A DNA stretch of 64,000 bases, from assembly GCA_003993805.1 (NCBI GenBank), contig RSEF01000012.1, forward strand, positions 7,276,068 to 7,340,067, written 5' to 3'. A model generated the notes under the pieces. That model had not been told where the DNA came from, did not search any database, and was given only the letters and a program-made list of their open reading frames with translations. The stretch comes from Himantopus leucocephalus. Lineage: Eukaryota; Chordata; Aves; Charadriiformes; Recurvirostridae. Every line of letters starts with the position of its first letter. Position 1 is the first letter of the stretch. Below are positions 49,324 to 63,027 of the stretch, in pieces. The position numbers were made by a program, and so were the translations under genes.

Positions 49324-50160
49324 TCTGAATTTATTAAAATCAAAATGCTAACATTGATCCACCCCTCTGTGCAACAGCAATAGCCTTTCTGTGTAATTGT
49401 TTCAGAGGAGAAAACACACAATATTTTTCATTTGTCCACTCAAAGGCTAGGTTTGCGATTCTCAGTTGAATTTGGCAATGCCGTTTACTCGTTTACTATG
49501 TGTTTTGGCAGTGAAACAAAACCATACGATGTTTCTATGCCATCTGTATCCATACAGCCACACGTTAATTGACAAAATCTGTAAAGGCATAAGATCCCAG
49601 TTGCTTTCCTGTGCGTTGCTGTTCTTAGCACCATACTGAAACACTTTGAGAACATTCAGTTGCAAAGGTGCCAGTTTTGCACAAAAAGAGCCAGACATGC
49701 TCTGCAGAGGACAACAAATCCTGCTCTTGTAAGGGCTCTGACATCTACTGTCAATGTACAGAAAATTTTTCATTCGATGGATGCATTCAATTAAAACTTG
49801 TGGCTGTTGTAATTATTTATAGTTATTTATTGTTTATTAATATTATTTATTATTAATAAATGTGACTAATTAGATTCATTTATTAGTAATTATTGTAATG
49901 CATTCACTTATTCATCATTAATTGAATTATATTAAATGCACTATTCCATTTAGCACTAAAAAAATGGAATAAAAAGCACACTTTTAGAGACACACTTATT
50001 TCGCCCCCTGCTTTCCTTGCAGGATCTTTTCTTTGCTGTTCACAGGTACACAGGTATTCTCAATTTAGTGCAGGTTATAAATCACTTCAAACTGTTCAAT
50101 GCATTTTCATACTCCGAGGAGGAACACAGTACAATGCTTATTTTTAATAAAACTTAAAAG
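49324..50160. other. AT-rich non-coding sequence with an inverted repeat
   Basis: No gene is supported. 49810-49930 is almost pure A/T. TTATTAATA (49834-49842) and TATTAATAA (49851-49859) form a perfect 9-bp inverted repeat with an 8-base A/T loop. A plus-strand frame at 49668-49856 has a cysteine cluster (SCSCKGSDIYCQC) before running into the AT-rich part. It has no other support. Confidence 0.4.
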
Positions 50161-50163
50161 AAA

Positions 50164-50328
50164 TAGAATCATAGAATAGTCTAGGTTGGAAGGGATCTCT
50201 AAGATCATCAAGTCCAAGCATCCGCCTAACACTGCCCAAACCCACCGCTAACCCATGTCCCTCAGCACCATGTCTACACTTCTTTTGAATACCTCCAGGG
50301 ATGGTGACTCCACCACTTCCCTGGGCAA
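50164..50328 (-). mobile_element. CR1 LINE 3'-end fragment
   Basis: The antisense fragment of about 165 bp reads AGAATCATAGAATAGTC, TAGGTTGGAAGGGATC, AAGATCATCAAGTCC, CCATGTCCCTCAGCACC, AATACCTCCAGGGATGG and CACTTCCCTGGGCA. It is the common subfamily of this window and non-coding. Confidence 0.93.
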
Positions 50329-53300
50329 AAATATAGGACCATCAATCAAGGACTAAAATTTAAACCTATTGAAATTTGCAGAGGCACCTACCCTCCTTTA
50401 AATCTCTAGGAAAAGGCCACCAGCCCTTACCTCGAGCTACATATAACATGCTTTGGAATAGAGAACTAATTCTGTATTAGCAAATAATGCCACAGGAATG
50501 TACATAATTTGGCTTTTATAAGAATAATAACCCTTATGAAAGCAATAAGCCAAAGAAATCTATTTGGGATTTACACCTGTGTTTGCTCAGGGATTCCTAT
50601 TTGTTGGCAGAGCTGTGAGAGACACCTTCAGCCTGTGGTGGGCGTTGCTTTCTGTCCAAAAACAATTAACAGAACCTCTGTTGGACCAACAAAGCAAAGC
50701 AAAGCTCAGCTGCTTTTGCTGCATTATCTCTGCCAAAACCGCTCCGCGAGCAAGACACCTTTCTGGCTGTCTTTCAACGTAATATTGGCGTTTCTTCCCT
50801 GGCTTTGACACCATTGCATGATTTTGGTTTTTTCCCTGGTTTTTCTTTTGTTTCGCAGGGCAGCAGGCAGCTTTCTACAACATAATGCGCAGGAAAAGAG
50901 TCCAATGAAAATCCTGGGGATGAGCTTAAGTATCCAATTTCTTGAATTGGTTTTATTAGATGAGTTGCTGTCCCGTGGTTACGTTTCTCTTACACAACTG
51001 TAAAACATGCTGTTCAAAATTTCTATTAGTTTTAACTCTCATAATTAAATATATTGAAGATCTCTATACCTAATGTATAGTTTCTCATTATTTATTATTA
51101 TATTTATATATTATTTGCTGTATTATTGATGACATTATTTATTAGAATATTTATTATAATATTATATGTCAGATTTTGTACTTATCTGACAACAATTATC
51201 AGGTTACCTAATTCTCTGACATGTGGGAAATATTTAGCCAAGTTTGTTACGTTTGTCAAAAAATGAACACTGCAAAACCAGTAACTGGGTTGTTTTATTT
51301 GGGACCAATTTACAGACATAAACCCATATAAACATAAACCCATATCCTCATGTAACTCATGAGCAAGTGACCTGATGTATGATAAAGCGGCATTTATACC
51401 ACAGCCACCAAAAAGCACTGTTGCTTTAGAGTCTATACGTCTATTTTAATTATTCTGCTTATTATCATTCAATGCGTGCTGTGTATACAAGCCTGTTTGA
51501 CGGTGGCTAGCTGCAAACCAGCCTGGCTGGCAATATGTATGTGTGCTTGAGTAATTAGCGACTAGTAGGTGCAAACTGACACTGGCTAACACAAATTAGC
51601 CTTTTTAGCAACACTGCTGACTGCTGAGCTGGTCAGGAAGAATGCTAGAGATGTTTCCTGTGGATATGGCCTGAATATGAAGCGGACTGGTTCTAATTAG
51701 CAAACTTAAGAAATCAAACAAACCGGTCTTTACTGTATTATTATTTGCTTCTGTCTAGTTAGACCTAAAAAAAATGTTCTCGAAAATCTGAATACATCTT
51801 CCTGACAATGTTTCTCTTTGTCAGTACTCACCAAGTTGCCCTCAGGAATTTCTCTTGTTCCTCGTCTTCAGGAACTTGGGCAGAGGGAGAAACCATTTTT
51901 CAATGGAAATTTCTGGGCTGCGTAAGCTCACTGGCACTTAGCAGTGATTGAATATTGCAGACCTCAACGGGTCTTTTTTGAGCTAGTAGCAAATCTTTAC
52001 AATCCACAACTTTGCAGAGAAAAAACCCCCAAACATTTCCATCCGCATATTTAGCTGTCTCTGTGCAGTTATGCTCAGACAATTTTCACCACAACCGCTT
52101 TGCAGTCGGATACCGCAATGCGCTATGCCAAGAATTCGAACTGCGCCACCATAACAAATGTTTCAGCGATACCGCAGTACCATTTCAGGATCGACATCGT
52201 CGCTCTTGAAGATGGCAGAGACGGAGAGCAAGCTTGCAGCGCAGGAGGTGGGCGCCGCCTGGCAGAACAGAGTGGGCTGAACCACCAAGGGGGCATCAGA
52301 AACACTCACCAGGTTGCAGGGTTGAGGGCGAGGGCAGGGGGCAAACACAACCTTGACTGATGGGTAAAAGCACTTGAGAGCATAACTGATGAGGGTTGGA
52401 AAGAGCCATTTTTTTCTGCTGGGAGCTGTTATTTTCTGCTGGGTTTGACTTGATCGTGAAGGAGGGCTCTCCACTCCCGCTAGCAGACATCTACCGTCTT
52501 CACGTGCATCCTTAATCCAGCTAGGCATGAAATCAGGGCACAGAACAACCTGCACTGGTATCACACGCACAGTTATGTGGCCATAACCTAAAAAGAAAAA
52601 AAAATATAATACTGTCAGATTGCAAACATTGAACAACAACATCTTCCAGGATAATTGTTTTGCCACATCAAGGAAGATGGAGATCCCATTTTAGCTTTGA
52701 CCCATTAAGCTCCCCATGTAAAGACTTTAGTCAAAGTAATTACTTCCTCTCACTCTGTTTCAAGCAATGGGTGTGTCCTAGTGGATAAAAAAGGTAATTC
52801 CTGTGCGTAATAAATACTGAATCACATAAACTCCGTGTTAAACACAAATTCCTGAAATAGCAAGCATTTCAGAAATCCTAACTTTAGAATACCTGATAAC
52901 AGCTGTGCAGATAGCATCACATGAACCCAGCAATTAAAATTAAAATGCAAGTGCCAACATTTCGATCATGATTCACAGACAAATATCTAGGATAGTAAGA
53001 GTGAAAGTGCAAAATCAGGTCCTTAAGAAACCTCTCTTTTACTCAACTTTATTTACCCAGGATCGCATTTAACAGTCATGGAAGACTGAAAATCAACGAT
53101 GCAGAAAGCACTTGGTAATTTATTTTGTAAAAATCTTCTTACCAGTTTTTGGAAGCCACAGCTGGATATCCGGCAGAAATTAAATGAAAGTTGTACTTTA
53201 TGACACAACTGTGTAATGTCAGGAAGGACCAACTTATAAAAAATAGCTATACTACTTTTCACAATTTCTGTCACGTGTTGATTCAGACATATTTTTCTGA

Positions 53301-54030
53301 AATGCTTTTAAGCGTAATATTCAATACTTCACTATGAAATGCACTGTTTCTTTCTTAAAAGAACTCATTTATTTATCTATGATTTCTGCATTTATGTGTA
53401 TGATTTATCATGCACTGCACAGATGAAAGAATTCCACACCCCTTTCCCTGCACCAGATGTACTTGGTTCCAGTAATTACTATTTCAGGCTAGTAACTTTT
53501 CTACATTCATTCTGCTGTAGGAGAAATGAAAACACAGAGTTTGGTGGAAAATGGAATTTGGCCTGCTGACTCAAATATTTATTTACCAACTACAATGCAG
53601 AAGGTGTTAACACATAGGAGGAAGCTTCTCTCGTGCATATCAAGGGCAAGAATTTAACATTCCAAACGCATAACTATTTCTCAAAATACTACTTGAAAAG
53701 AAACTGCACCTACCTGCAGGTTTAAAGTGAGAAATGGAACCATTGGAGAAGCAAAATGAAAGTTAAACTGGCATTTCATTCCTTTAGCATTTATTACAAT
53801 TTTACACAGGTGTTCACATAAAAATACTGTCTGGACTACTTTGTTGCCTGCGGCAGACGTATGATATTTGTATGTTGATGGCGATATTCTGCCATTGACA
53901 TTAAGTATAGCAGGGGCTGAGGGGGTTAATACATTCCTTCTTTCTTTCGGGAGGCCTGGGTTCAAATTTAGTTCAAGTCACAAGTGAAAATGAGTTTGGT
54001 GGTCTCGAAGCAAAAACACATTTGTCCGTA
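50329..54030. other. Unique non-coding sequence
   Basis: No gene is supported. 51060-51170 is a TTATTA-rich low-complexity segment. ACATAAACCCATAT is repeated in tandem at 51316-51329 and 51332-51345. 52690-52800 has balanced element-like texture. The 167-codon minus-strand frame at 52163-52666 has no domain and overlaps other frames, so it is treated as chance. Confidence 0.5.
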
Positions 54031-54039
54031 CTCTACAAA

Positions 54040-54240
54040 ACCACCGCGTAATTTGGCAGACGGCCGCTCCATTGAACGGTTTTGCTGCGAGGAGCGGAGC
54101 GGAGCTGGCTGGAATGCTGCAGGGCAGCGCTGCGGTGCGCCGGCGGGAGGACGTGGGAAAACATTAGCGCTCGCCCTGCGCCGCCAATCCATCTCGTTGG
54201 GGTACCAGGCTCACGCATCTCGTCCGCCGCACCATGAATC
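54040..54240. promoter_or_regulatory. Compact CpG-dense block, possible promoter or CpG island
   Basis: Roughly 195 bp contain about 23 CpG dinucleotides and are clearly over 55% GC inside an AT-rich window. A CCAAT box lies at 54184-54188, and an ATG in good context (CGCACCATGA) at 54233 opens only a seven-codon frame. CpG retention usually signals germline hypomethylation, as at promoters of genes or lncRNAs. There is no TATA box or attached coding exon. It is shorter than classic island thresholds. Alternative explanations are an orphan CpG island, a distal enhancer or a GC-rich repeat. Confidence 0.45.
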
Positions 54241-57200
54241 TCTACCTTATTCATTAGCAAGAAAATAAATCACCCTTTTGTAGGTGAAATGCAGAAGAGG
54301 CTTTGCTTTTTGTAAGACTCTGCTTGCTTTCAGAAGATTTGGGAAATGTTTTTGGCAGCTGGGATGCTCAGTTTTTGCAGAATATCTTTGAAAAGGAATT
54401 CAGAAAATGTAAAAAAAAATAATAATAATCAGAAGGTGAAGCGCTGACTGCAGTGTTTTCACTTGGGGCTTTTTCATTAATTTAAATGAGCTCGGGATTT
54501 CCTTGGAGTAATTTTATTTTGCCACATTTTCCATGCAGAGTTTTTATTACCCCAAATTGATACAAGATATAAGAATGAAAGAGGAAACTATTCATTTTTC
54601 ATTGAAGTGTTTCAAGAAGCAGCCATAGAGTATGTACTAAAAATAACTATTATTGTAAAAATACTAAGTTATGTACCTATTGAAAATACATTTCTTTAAA
54701 AATCGCAGTACCCAACTTAAATGCTGGGTAACTAGACAAGATTTAAGATTTTTTCTTCCTTGTCACACACTAGTTACATACGAAATATCAGATGAAATTA
54801 CCAGAAAGTAATTCCTTCTCCTGGAATTCAGGAATTTATTGAAATGACTAAAAGAAATGATGTAAAGGTCAAACAAAAAGACAGCACTGAATTCTTTTGA
54901 AATATTTCATTCTGAAAATTCGGCTCTTACACAGAGCATGGAGGGGCCATTTGTCTTCCCCCAAAGAACAAATACACATAAATTCTCCTGCAGCCTTCTG
55001 TGGTACGTTTACAACATGCAAGTGACCAAAAAGACAAAATTCCTAAGACTTTTTTCACCCTTTATTCTTTGCCCCCCAGTATCAGAGTGGTTCAAAACTG
55101 GAAAAATAAGCCAAGCAATTAAAGGCTCTTTGGTGATTTTTTTTGGGTGACTAACAACTGACATGAGGAGTGCCTAGACAGCAGGATGCTCCCCACTTCT
55201 CCATGAGATGGCTGCCTACTCTGACCTGCCTCCTTCCCTCTTAAATATTTCTTTCTGCAAATATTTGGACATTTGAATTTAACGCCCCAAAAGCTTGCAG
55301 GAAAGTGAGGCTTTCAGCTGGAATGTGTTTGAGCAACTGCATCAGAAACTGCCTGTTTATTTATAACAAGGGAAACACGACACCTATTTTATTAATGTAA
55401 ATCTAACTCTCACCTTGCCTAGACAACAGAGGTGTCAGCTCCGCTTGCCTGCTTTATCAGGGAACAAAACTGTGCCTACCTGTGTTCAGTTTCCCGGCTT
55501 TAGGGGAAGGTGAAAGAGCAGGATCTTATAGCTCGTGCTTTAAAACCAAATATAGACCATGGAGAACAAGAAACCTTTTCCTTATCCCAAAGTCAATTAC
55601 AGACTTTTCTATGGCGGCTGAGGTTGCATCTTGGTGGTTTTGAGCATTTAGCGTGGAAGCTTATATTTAAATATGCCAAAGTGTATAAATGATGAGTTTA
55701 TTGCAAACAATGTAAAGAAACTACAAGAACCTGAAAAACAGCACTAAGTAAAGAAGTAAAAGACTATATTTTATCCCAGTTCTAATATTTACATTAGCTA
55801 TTTCGACTCTATCTGAGGGTATTTTTTAGTTGACAAAGTTGTAAAGGCAACAGATAAAAATACTAAACAGCTGCTGCTAGCTTCAATTTTTAGAACTTGG
55901 CAAACAAATTTATCTCAGATATTAACTGAAGAGCAGATAAGGCTGCCTGCAAAATCTAACGAGACTTAAAGGTAATCTGGAGTATAAAAAGCAATAAGAA
56001 AATCTCTGTCACTTCCCAGTGAGAGACTTGGATGCTGTCTAGTTCTACATGCTATAATTTTTGGGAAAATATTTTTTTGCAAATGATGGGAAGTCAGTAG
56101 TTACAGTTACTGCTTACTGTTGACATTAGGTGACTGTTCCTATGCCCAGAATACCACCTACCTCAGCTAAATGGTATCTTTATGAAATTAACAGAATGCG
56201 GTTACAACATGGCTATAAGAAAAAATATTAACGTCAAAATTTGGATTATAATTGGAAAACTGACCTTTGGAAAATATGTTACCACTGCAGTCCTGAACTG
56301 TACTGTAAAATGACAACTTCAAGATCTAGAAGAATGACTGTATTATGCAGTTTAGAAAACGCAGCAAAATAAAAATAATTATACTCTTTATGCTTCACTA
56401 GAACTCTAAATTAAAAAAACCTTGAAGCTTTCTGTGGCCTTCCTCCTGTGAAGTAATTCACATTACTTTCTCTCTTCCAACTTTTTGGAAGTGTCTGTCA
56501 AACACTTTAAAATACTTTCAGAAAACTAGATTTTTTTGTCATTATATGGGCAATCTCCATAGGCAATTGTGACAGGTATTGTAAATAAAGTTTTTTCCTA
56601 GAAACATCTCACAGCAATATTATTTAACAGCATATATGTGATTCGTTTTTTTTGTTCTTAAACAGCTATATTTGATTGAAAACCCTGAACTACAAAAATT
56701 CCAAAATGCGTCACAGCAAAGACTTTTGAGAAGCTTCTACAAGACTCACTTTGATATTTTACAGTTTCTCTTGGCTGCATTACTCTTAAGACTTCTGCCA
56801 CTCTTAAATTTTAATCAGTGCTGCATGCATTTTTAGTTGCTTTTTGTCCATTGCTTTCCTCCCCGGGTCAGTATTTATTAATGTATGTATTCTTGTATGC
56901 ATATATAGCTTTATTAGCATTTATTAACCATCAGGCTAGTCTTATATCATTGGGTTGAATGGCATTTTTCCAACAAAGACTCAAAAATGCAGAGAAAAAA
57001 CTCAACCTGTGAATATTTTTTTGTTTATGAACTCATGACAAATACTTGGTACGTGAGGGTTTTCTCTGGGATGTGAATGCTCAGGTATGGTATTGTTTCT
57101 CACTAGATACAGAAAAGTCTCACTTCCACGCAACATTTTTTATCATTAAATTAATAGATAGCCTTCTTCATGGACAAGTACAACTATATTGCAATTGTAT

Positions 57201-59040
57201 TTAATCTAGCAGTGCTAAACTACCATCTAATGAAGAATGTAGAGCTCAAAGCACTTAGCCTAATATTTATTTCTAAGACAAAATCCGGTTTATCCACAGT
57301 ATAGAAAAAGAATAGAGAATGAGAAATATTGCATCTGCCCTAGTTTATCAGCAACTGCTGAATGACAGTTAAATCCCGGAGGACTGAGAGAATCACATGA
57401 AAGCATAGCATTGGTAAAATATAATATAAATAAATAAATATAATTTAAAAAATACCAACGACAATATGGAACACCTTAATGAGGAAATGTTCTCCTGGTT
57501 GTGTCAACGGAGCTGGCAAAACTCTTCCAAACCTTAAGCCACACACAAGGATTACCAAACTCAAGCAAGAGTTTGTGCCAAAAATAAAATTAAAAGCCTC
57601 CTGAATTCTGGGGGAAGAAAAAAAAAATAAAAATCATTCTTATTCAAATACCATTTCTTGTGTCAACACAATACTCAAGTCTAAGTTTATTTAATTTAAA
57701 ATCAAAAATAAAAATTTAAAATTAATCTGATTAAGTGGGCTATTTTTTGAACTAAGCATTCTGTATTGGTTTGTTTCAGGTTTTTTTGTTTTGCTTTGTT
57801 TTCCATTTTGCTGAGAAAACAAAACAGATTTCACTTTAGAGTGACTCAGAATGATCCAACTCAGCCCAAAATTTTCAGACTTGGCCAGAGAAATTAAAAG
57901 AATAAAGTATTCACACGTCTGTATTTTAGATACAGCTGGTGTAAGCTAAAAGGTCTGAGTTAAGGCTCACTTGCAGAATGATGAGTGAGAATCTTATGGA
58001 CAATCCCACAGCATTTTTTTCACCTTCTTCTTTTTGACAACCATGTAATAAAGCGTGGAAATTAGGGCTTCTTGATGCATGGCAACCATTCATAGCCAAA
58101 ACCTCTAGGGTTTGCTGTACGTAATAAAGGTAATCCACTGAAAAAAAAACATTTCTGGTGTCCGAGGAGGGAACGGTACAATGACAAAACAGGTTATTTT
58201 CCACAATTTTATGTTAATCATTACTGTTTAATTCAGAATACCTCCATACTCTATCATCCATCCCATCCCCTCAGGGTTTTATATTGCATTTCGCTACAAA
58301 ACGACCTCCACTCTGGTCACCTGCAGAACAATCTGTCTTGGTTTCCCATCTTAGCAGGGCAGCCATTTTTCTCTCTATCTTTTAATTAAAATCTTCGTGT
58401 CAGTAGCATGTATTAAATCAAGTTCCATTACAAGCCCAACTTTCAAAAGTGCATTTTCTTAAGCAGCCCATATTTTGTCGAGCCTAATTGCTTTAGTTCG
58501 AGGCAATATTAGTTGCAGAACAGCCAGTAATAACCTTTAGTCCTGGCAAATTTTCTCTCTACAAGAACTCAATCACATAACATAAACAGCTATAAAAGGA
58601 GGCTTTTTAAAGCTTTATTCATAATATGTAGCACATGCATGTGGCAATGTATATCAGATCACAACACCGAATGAAATATGAGATTTATCCATGATGTAAG
58701 TTATGCCAACATATAGTAAGTTGAGAGCATTAATTAGAATTTAGTTATATTAGAAAGGAGAGGGGAAAAAACCGACATGCCGCTTTATTAGTGCAGGCTT
58801 TCCCAATTTAATATGAAAAATCATTCCTTGATTCCTGAATGCAGTTGGGTAGTGGCACAACGCTTGATGACACGACTCAGTACAGAAAAGACACACAAAG
58901 TTGTCGGCAGCAGAGGGTCAATGTGGTCCCTCTGAAGAAATGCATGCCCAGGATTCATGGTAAGGAAGAAAGATTTTACCTTTGCTACGGTACAGCAGTA
59001 AAAACCAAGCTGTAAGGATTGAAAAAAATCAGAAGAATGA
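54241..59040. other. Unique AT-rich non-coding sequence
   Basis: No gene is supported. AAAT/TAAA simple sequence lies at 57420-57460 and A/T low complexity at 57600-57735. A candidate element at 58390-58560 is listed separately. Confidence 0.55.
58390..58560. promoter_or_regulatory. Candidate conserved non-coding element
   Basis: This is a repeat-free, balanced block with GTATTAAATCAAG, GAGCCTAATTGC, GGCAATATTAGTTGC and CAGTAATAACC. These are homeodomain- and SOX-like words in dense order, with no open frame across it. The call is based on texture only. Confidence 0.22.
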
Positions 59041-59049
59041 GAACTTAGC

Positions 59050-59130
59050 ATGGCCCGCAAGGCCAGCACGCGCCCGCGGGCTGACGGAGCCCCGGCCTCA
59101 GCCACATACCCGAGAGCATTCCCGAGATCC
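59050..59130. other. Short CpG-rich spike
   Basis: About 80 bp hold roughly nine CpGs, including GCACGCGCCCGCGGGC. It contrasts with the flanking AT-rich sequence but is too short to be an island. Overlapping open frames on both strands here reflect GC content and are not genes. Confidence 0.35.
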
Positions 59131-62100
59131 ACAGGCAATGGAAAAGCCACATGCTGGCCATCACCGCCTGGCTGCATATCCCACAGGGCAGTCTGGATTA
59201 TTCTCAAAAGCCCATGTGTAATTTATGGGGTGTATTTACAAAACGTCTTTAGCTTAAGCCACTGAATTTGTTAATCCCCAGAGATGAGGATACAGTCTTC
59301 AATATGGCAAATATACTGCAAGGATTTAATACCAACTTATTTAACACTTAATCTAGTATATTTTAAGCCAATCTATTAGAGGAATATGCCTCGCAAACAG
59401 TTTTCAGCCTAACTGGTGGTCACGGAGAAAGACAGTCTGCTCAAACCCACCACCACCACACCATCCGCTCCTGAAAGATGGCACAGTAACAGAGAGCGTA
59501 TTTATTCCATTCTGTTATTTCACTGCTTTTAGTTTTATTCACATGATGAGTTACAAAAAGGAGAGAACCAGAGTGGAATGATCTGAAACGTCACAGTACA
59601 CGAGGATATTATTTTGAGAGCAGCAAGATAAATATGAAGCGAGTCACCCAGTCTTTAAAACAGAGAAAAGGCTGATAATGAGTTATTTTTTGTAGTTGCA
59701 TGTAGTTCAACTCACCTAAGAGTAGTATATACTAAAGAATCTGAAAGGTGGTGATAGAACTTTCTTTGTGATTTATAAACTTCTCTAAATCAAAAATATA
59801 CCATTAATTTCACAAAGGCTCGCTGCAGAGAGGTGCTCAACGTGAAAACCTACATCACAAGTTTGAATACGAAAAGGCTGAGATTCTCAAGAAACAGAAT
59901 CTTCTGTAGGACCATTACTTATTTCACCAGTAAGTTTGCATAGTTCCAGCCAAGTTTTTCTAAAAGGTAATACAATCCTTTTTCAAAGGATCCATTGCCA
60001 AGTGTAATTATTTGTGAGCATTTGAGAGGTTCATAGAAACGTTATGCATACAAATTCAATTTGAGAAGTTTTAGGAAGTCCAAATTCATTAGGGAAGGCT
60101 GATCACAACTGAAAAGCAATTTGTGACCATGTCTGGCTCATTTATGAATGTTTTGCAGCCCCTGAAATGAAATGTTTTCTTTAGTAGTTACAAAAAACCA
60201 TCAGTACTCAATATCTTGTTTGTTCTACAAATACTTTACAGTTATTTACATATAAGGAAAAAGTATTATTACATAACTGAAAAAGTTAAATATCCATATT
60301 ATTTTCAAAATTAAATACAGGTTTGCCCTTATTCTCAATGCATGATTTTTCTACTTGAAAAAAATTTACAGTACCTAATTTTGTTTCTCTTATGAAGGTC
60401 TAGAAATTGGATGTATGAAGGAGGGACTTGTTAAAAACTTAAGTTTCAGCATGTTAAAATCTTAAAAGTAGGAATCTGTATAAATCTGTGCTGGATAATG
60501 GAATTAATTATATTTCAAAATGGATAACATCAATATGTGTGGGTAAAACATTTTTTCTTCTGAACTGGATCCAACCTGCAAAGCCTTCCAAACTAACCTT
60601 GACCTGCTTCTATAGACTTTCTACTCAGTGCCTGAACTTCAACATGAAACCAGGCAGGCACAAGTATCACCTACTTGTGGCAGAGCCACATGCAATTTGA
60701 TAATTTTATTGTTTTTGGCACATTCAAATGTAAAAGTGCACAACTACCAAGGAAGATCACTAATACAAGATAAGTATCAGGCAATTACAAGCCCCGCTTT
60801 CCGAAGCACAAGCTAAACAAACAAACAACATTTCCAAACAGCATGCCAGGTTTTCATGAGCTTGAGATATCAAAAAAGTATTTTTGGACTCATTCTTGAG
60901 CAAATCATGGCTACGTAGAGGAAGACCCCAGTGCGGAGCCCTGCTGCTGTCCCAGGAGGTCTGCATAGGTGCACCAGTACATCCATACCTCCCATATTGT
61001 ATATTCCGTAGCTCTCCAATAAGAATATATTATGCAGAGTAACCCAGTAATTGCAATTTCTCATTCCTAAGAATACCACTGAAGAAGATGTAAAGACACA
61101 AGCCAGATATAGAACAGCACTTTAAAGATATTTTTTCTTCAAATTAAGCCTTTTAACGTACAGGTGGTATTCACACAGAACAGCGATACAAAGTACAGAG
61201 TTTAAAAAGTAAGAAACGGAAGATTTTCTTTCTGGAAATATTCCTAAAGGAGTTACCGTAGAGAGGGAGTTCATTAAATTTTGTAACTCTACTGGGGACT
61301 TAATTTCTGTTTGTTAGCTGTTATTTTTGTCTGTAATTATTTCTGTTTTAGAAAGCCACACAAAATCTCATTTGAAGATGTATACGCAACTTAGTATTAA
61401 TACCATTCTGTTAAAAAAGCCAATATCCCCTTAAAATATAGTTTTATGCTACCAAACTGCACTCATTTCCTGAAGAGGAATGTCAATAGTTTTAGGATTA
61501 GTTTGCGTACCAGATAACAGGATCCAACAGAGTTCAAAACGATAAAAAAAGAGGCAGCTTTATTTGTGTTATTTACATTGCATACTGGCTTAACCTGTAA
61601 TTACAGCAAAGTTTTCTTTAGCAGAGACCACAGCAAGCGGAAACCACACGGAGTTGTGCCAAGAAAACTGCTGCCTGCTCCAGTTAATTACTAAATGTGT
61701 TTCTCCAACAGAATTTTATCTTTAAGACCAATTTTCACATTAGCAACTTTGCCTTCCCCTGATGCGTCGCCTGTGTTACTGCCCAGATACATGCCCTAAG
61801 TACCTGAGAGACAAGGACACGCACAAGGGGTGCGAAAGCAGAAGTTTTATCATTTCTGACTTTCCTAAACCAGCATTACTGACTCCTTAGGTCCTTCCTC
61901 GCAAAGCCCTATAAAGCCAACTGGATACGGTGTACCGAAGGTGGAGCAGGTTGTTGCAGAATTACTGCAGGTCTGATGTTCGGAGTGTGATACGGGCACT
62001 GAGTTAGACATGACCAGCAGAGATTTTCAAGTATATTTTACATTTCTCCATGAATGCTGAGGGTAATATCCCCAGTTATTAGAAAAATGTAGCTCCATTC

Positions 62101-62990
62101 TCTCTGTTGACATTGGCTAAATAATTCCAACCTTGTGGACTACCTATTGATTTACTATCCAGTTTACAGAGTCATAGACAGCCTACATCATTTGCATATA
62201 TATTACAAAAAATTCCAGGAAAACCTGACATAAAAACAAAGAGTGAGATTTTGCATGGTATAAATGGCTGTTGGTCATTCTGGTCCTAATAGAAGCTTAA
62301 AAAAACTCCCCTTTGCATTAATATTCATTTACACATTACCAAAAAAATCCCTTTTAAAATGGATGTTAAAAATGAAACTAGATCAGCGAAAAAACCGAAG
62401 CACATAAACATTTTCATAAGGACATAAAGTGGTCTGGTTCCTCAGAGCTGTCAAGGACTGAGAACTCAACTGGACCAAGTGCTTCACTACTAAATCCAAC
62501 ATCAGTATAAAAGACTGCATCAGTCACATCATATTACATATGATTTACACGTGGCATTTTTACCGTATTCTAATATAATAAAGGATCTAAAATGTCACGA
62601 TCTGCACTTACAAGGCCACCAAATTAATTCCTTTCTATCCCTTCTCCTCACTACAGCCTCCACCGCTCAGATTTTACAGCTTTCTCACCTTTTTTCTCGA
62701 TACCTGCTTTACTGCACTACTGCATCTGAAAATCAGAAACGTATTTTTCTACCTTGTTATGTGATTAGAATTCAAAAGTCTCTACAAGGAAGGGACTGTT
62801 TTTCAAGTGCCTCCTTTCCTAATTTTCACAATGGAGAGTTTATTGCTGTTAAAAGTTCTGGTTATTAGCAGCAACATCAAAGACATCACATTTAGAGGTA
62901 TTACTCAGAATCTTACATCACGTATCATGTTGCACCACTAATTCAAAAAACAGTTGGCATTCCTTCTACGGCAGTGAATACAAAGACAAA
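59131..62990. other. Unique AT-rich non-coding sequence
   Basis: No gene is supported. A plus-strand 105-codon frame at 62551-62868 is Leu/Ser/Phe-rich. Its part at 62763-62810 (TCTCTACAAGGAAGGGACTG then TTTTTC) faintly resembles the tail of ancient amniote MIR- or L2/L3-type repeats. That resemblance is too weak for a firm repeat call. Confidence 0.45.
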
Positions 62991-62996
62991 ATGTTT

Positions 62997-63027
62997 AATA
63001 ATTTAAATAATTTAAAATAATTTAAAA
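62997..63027. repeat. AATAATTTAA tandem repeat
   Basis: About three imperfect copies of a 10-11 bp unit (AATAATTTAA) in tandem. It is a small minisatellite-like, pure A/T repeat. Confidence 0.8.

Noticed and set aside
49668..49856. Cysteine cluster resembling a small disulfide domain
   Set aside because: Spacing fits no family I can name, the frame runs into pure A/T sequence, and no splice or conservation evidence supports it.
52606..52628. miR-200/429-like word (TAATACTGTC)
   Set aside because: The match stops after ten bases and no precursor hairpin surrounds it.
52163..52666. Minus-strand 167-codon open frame
   Set aside because: It is Ser/Pro/Leu-rich without a domain, overlaps other long frames, and is not protein-like in codon use.
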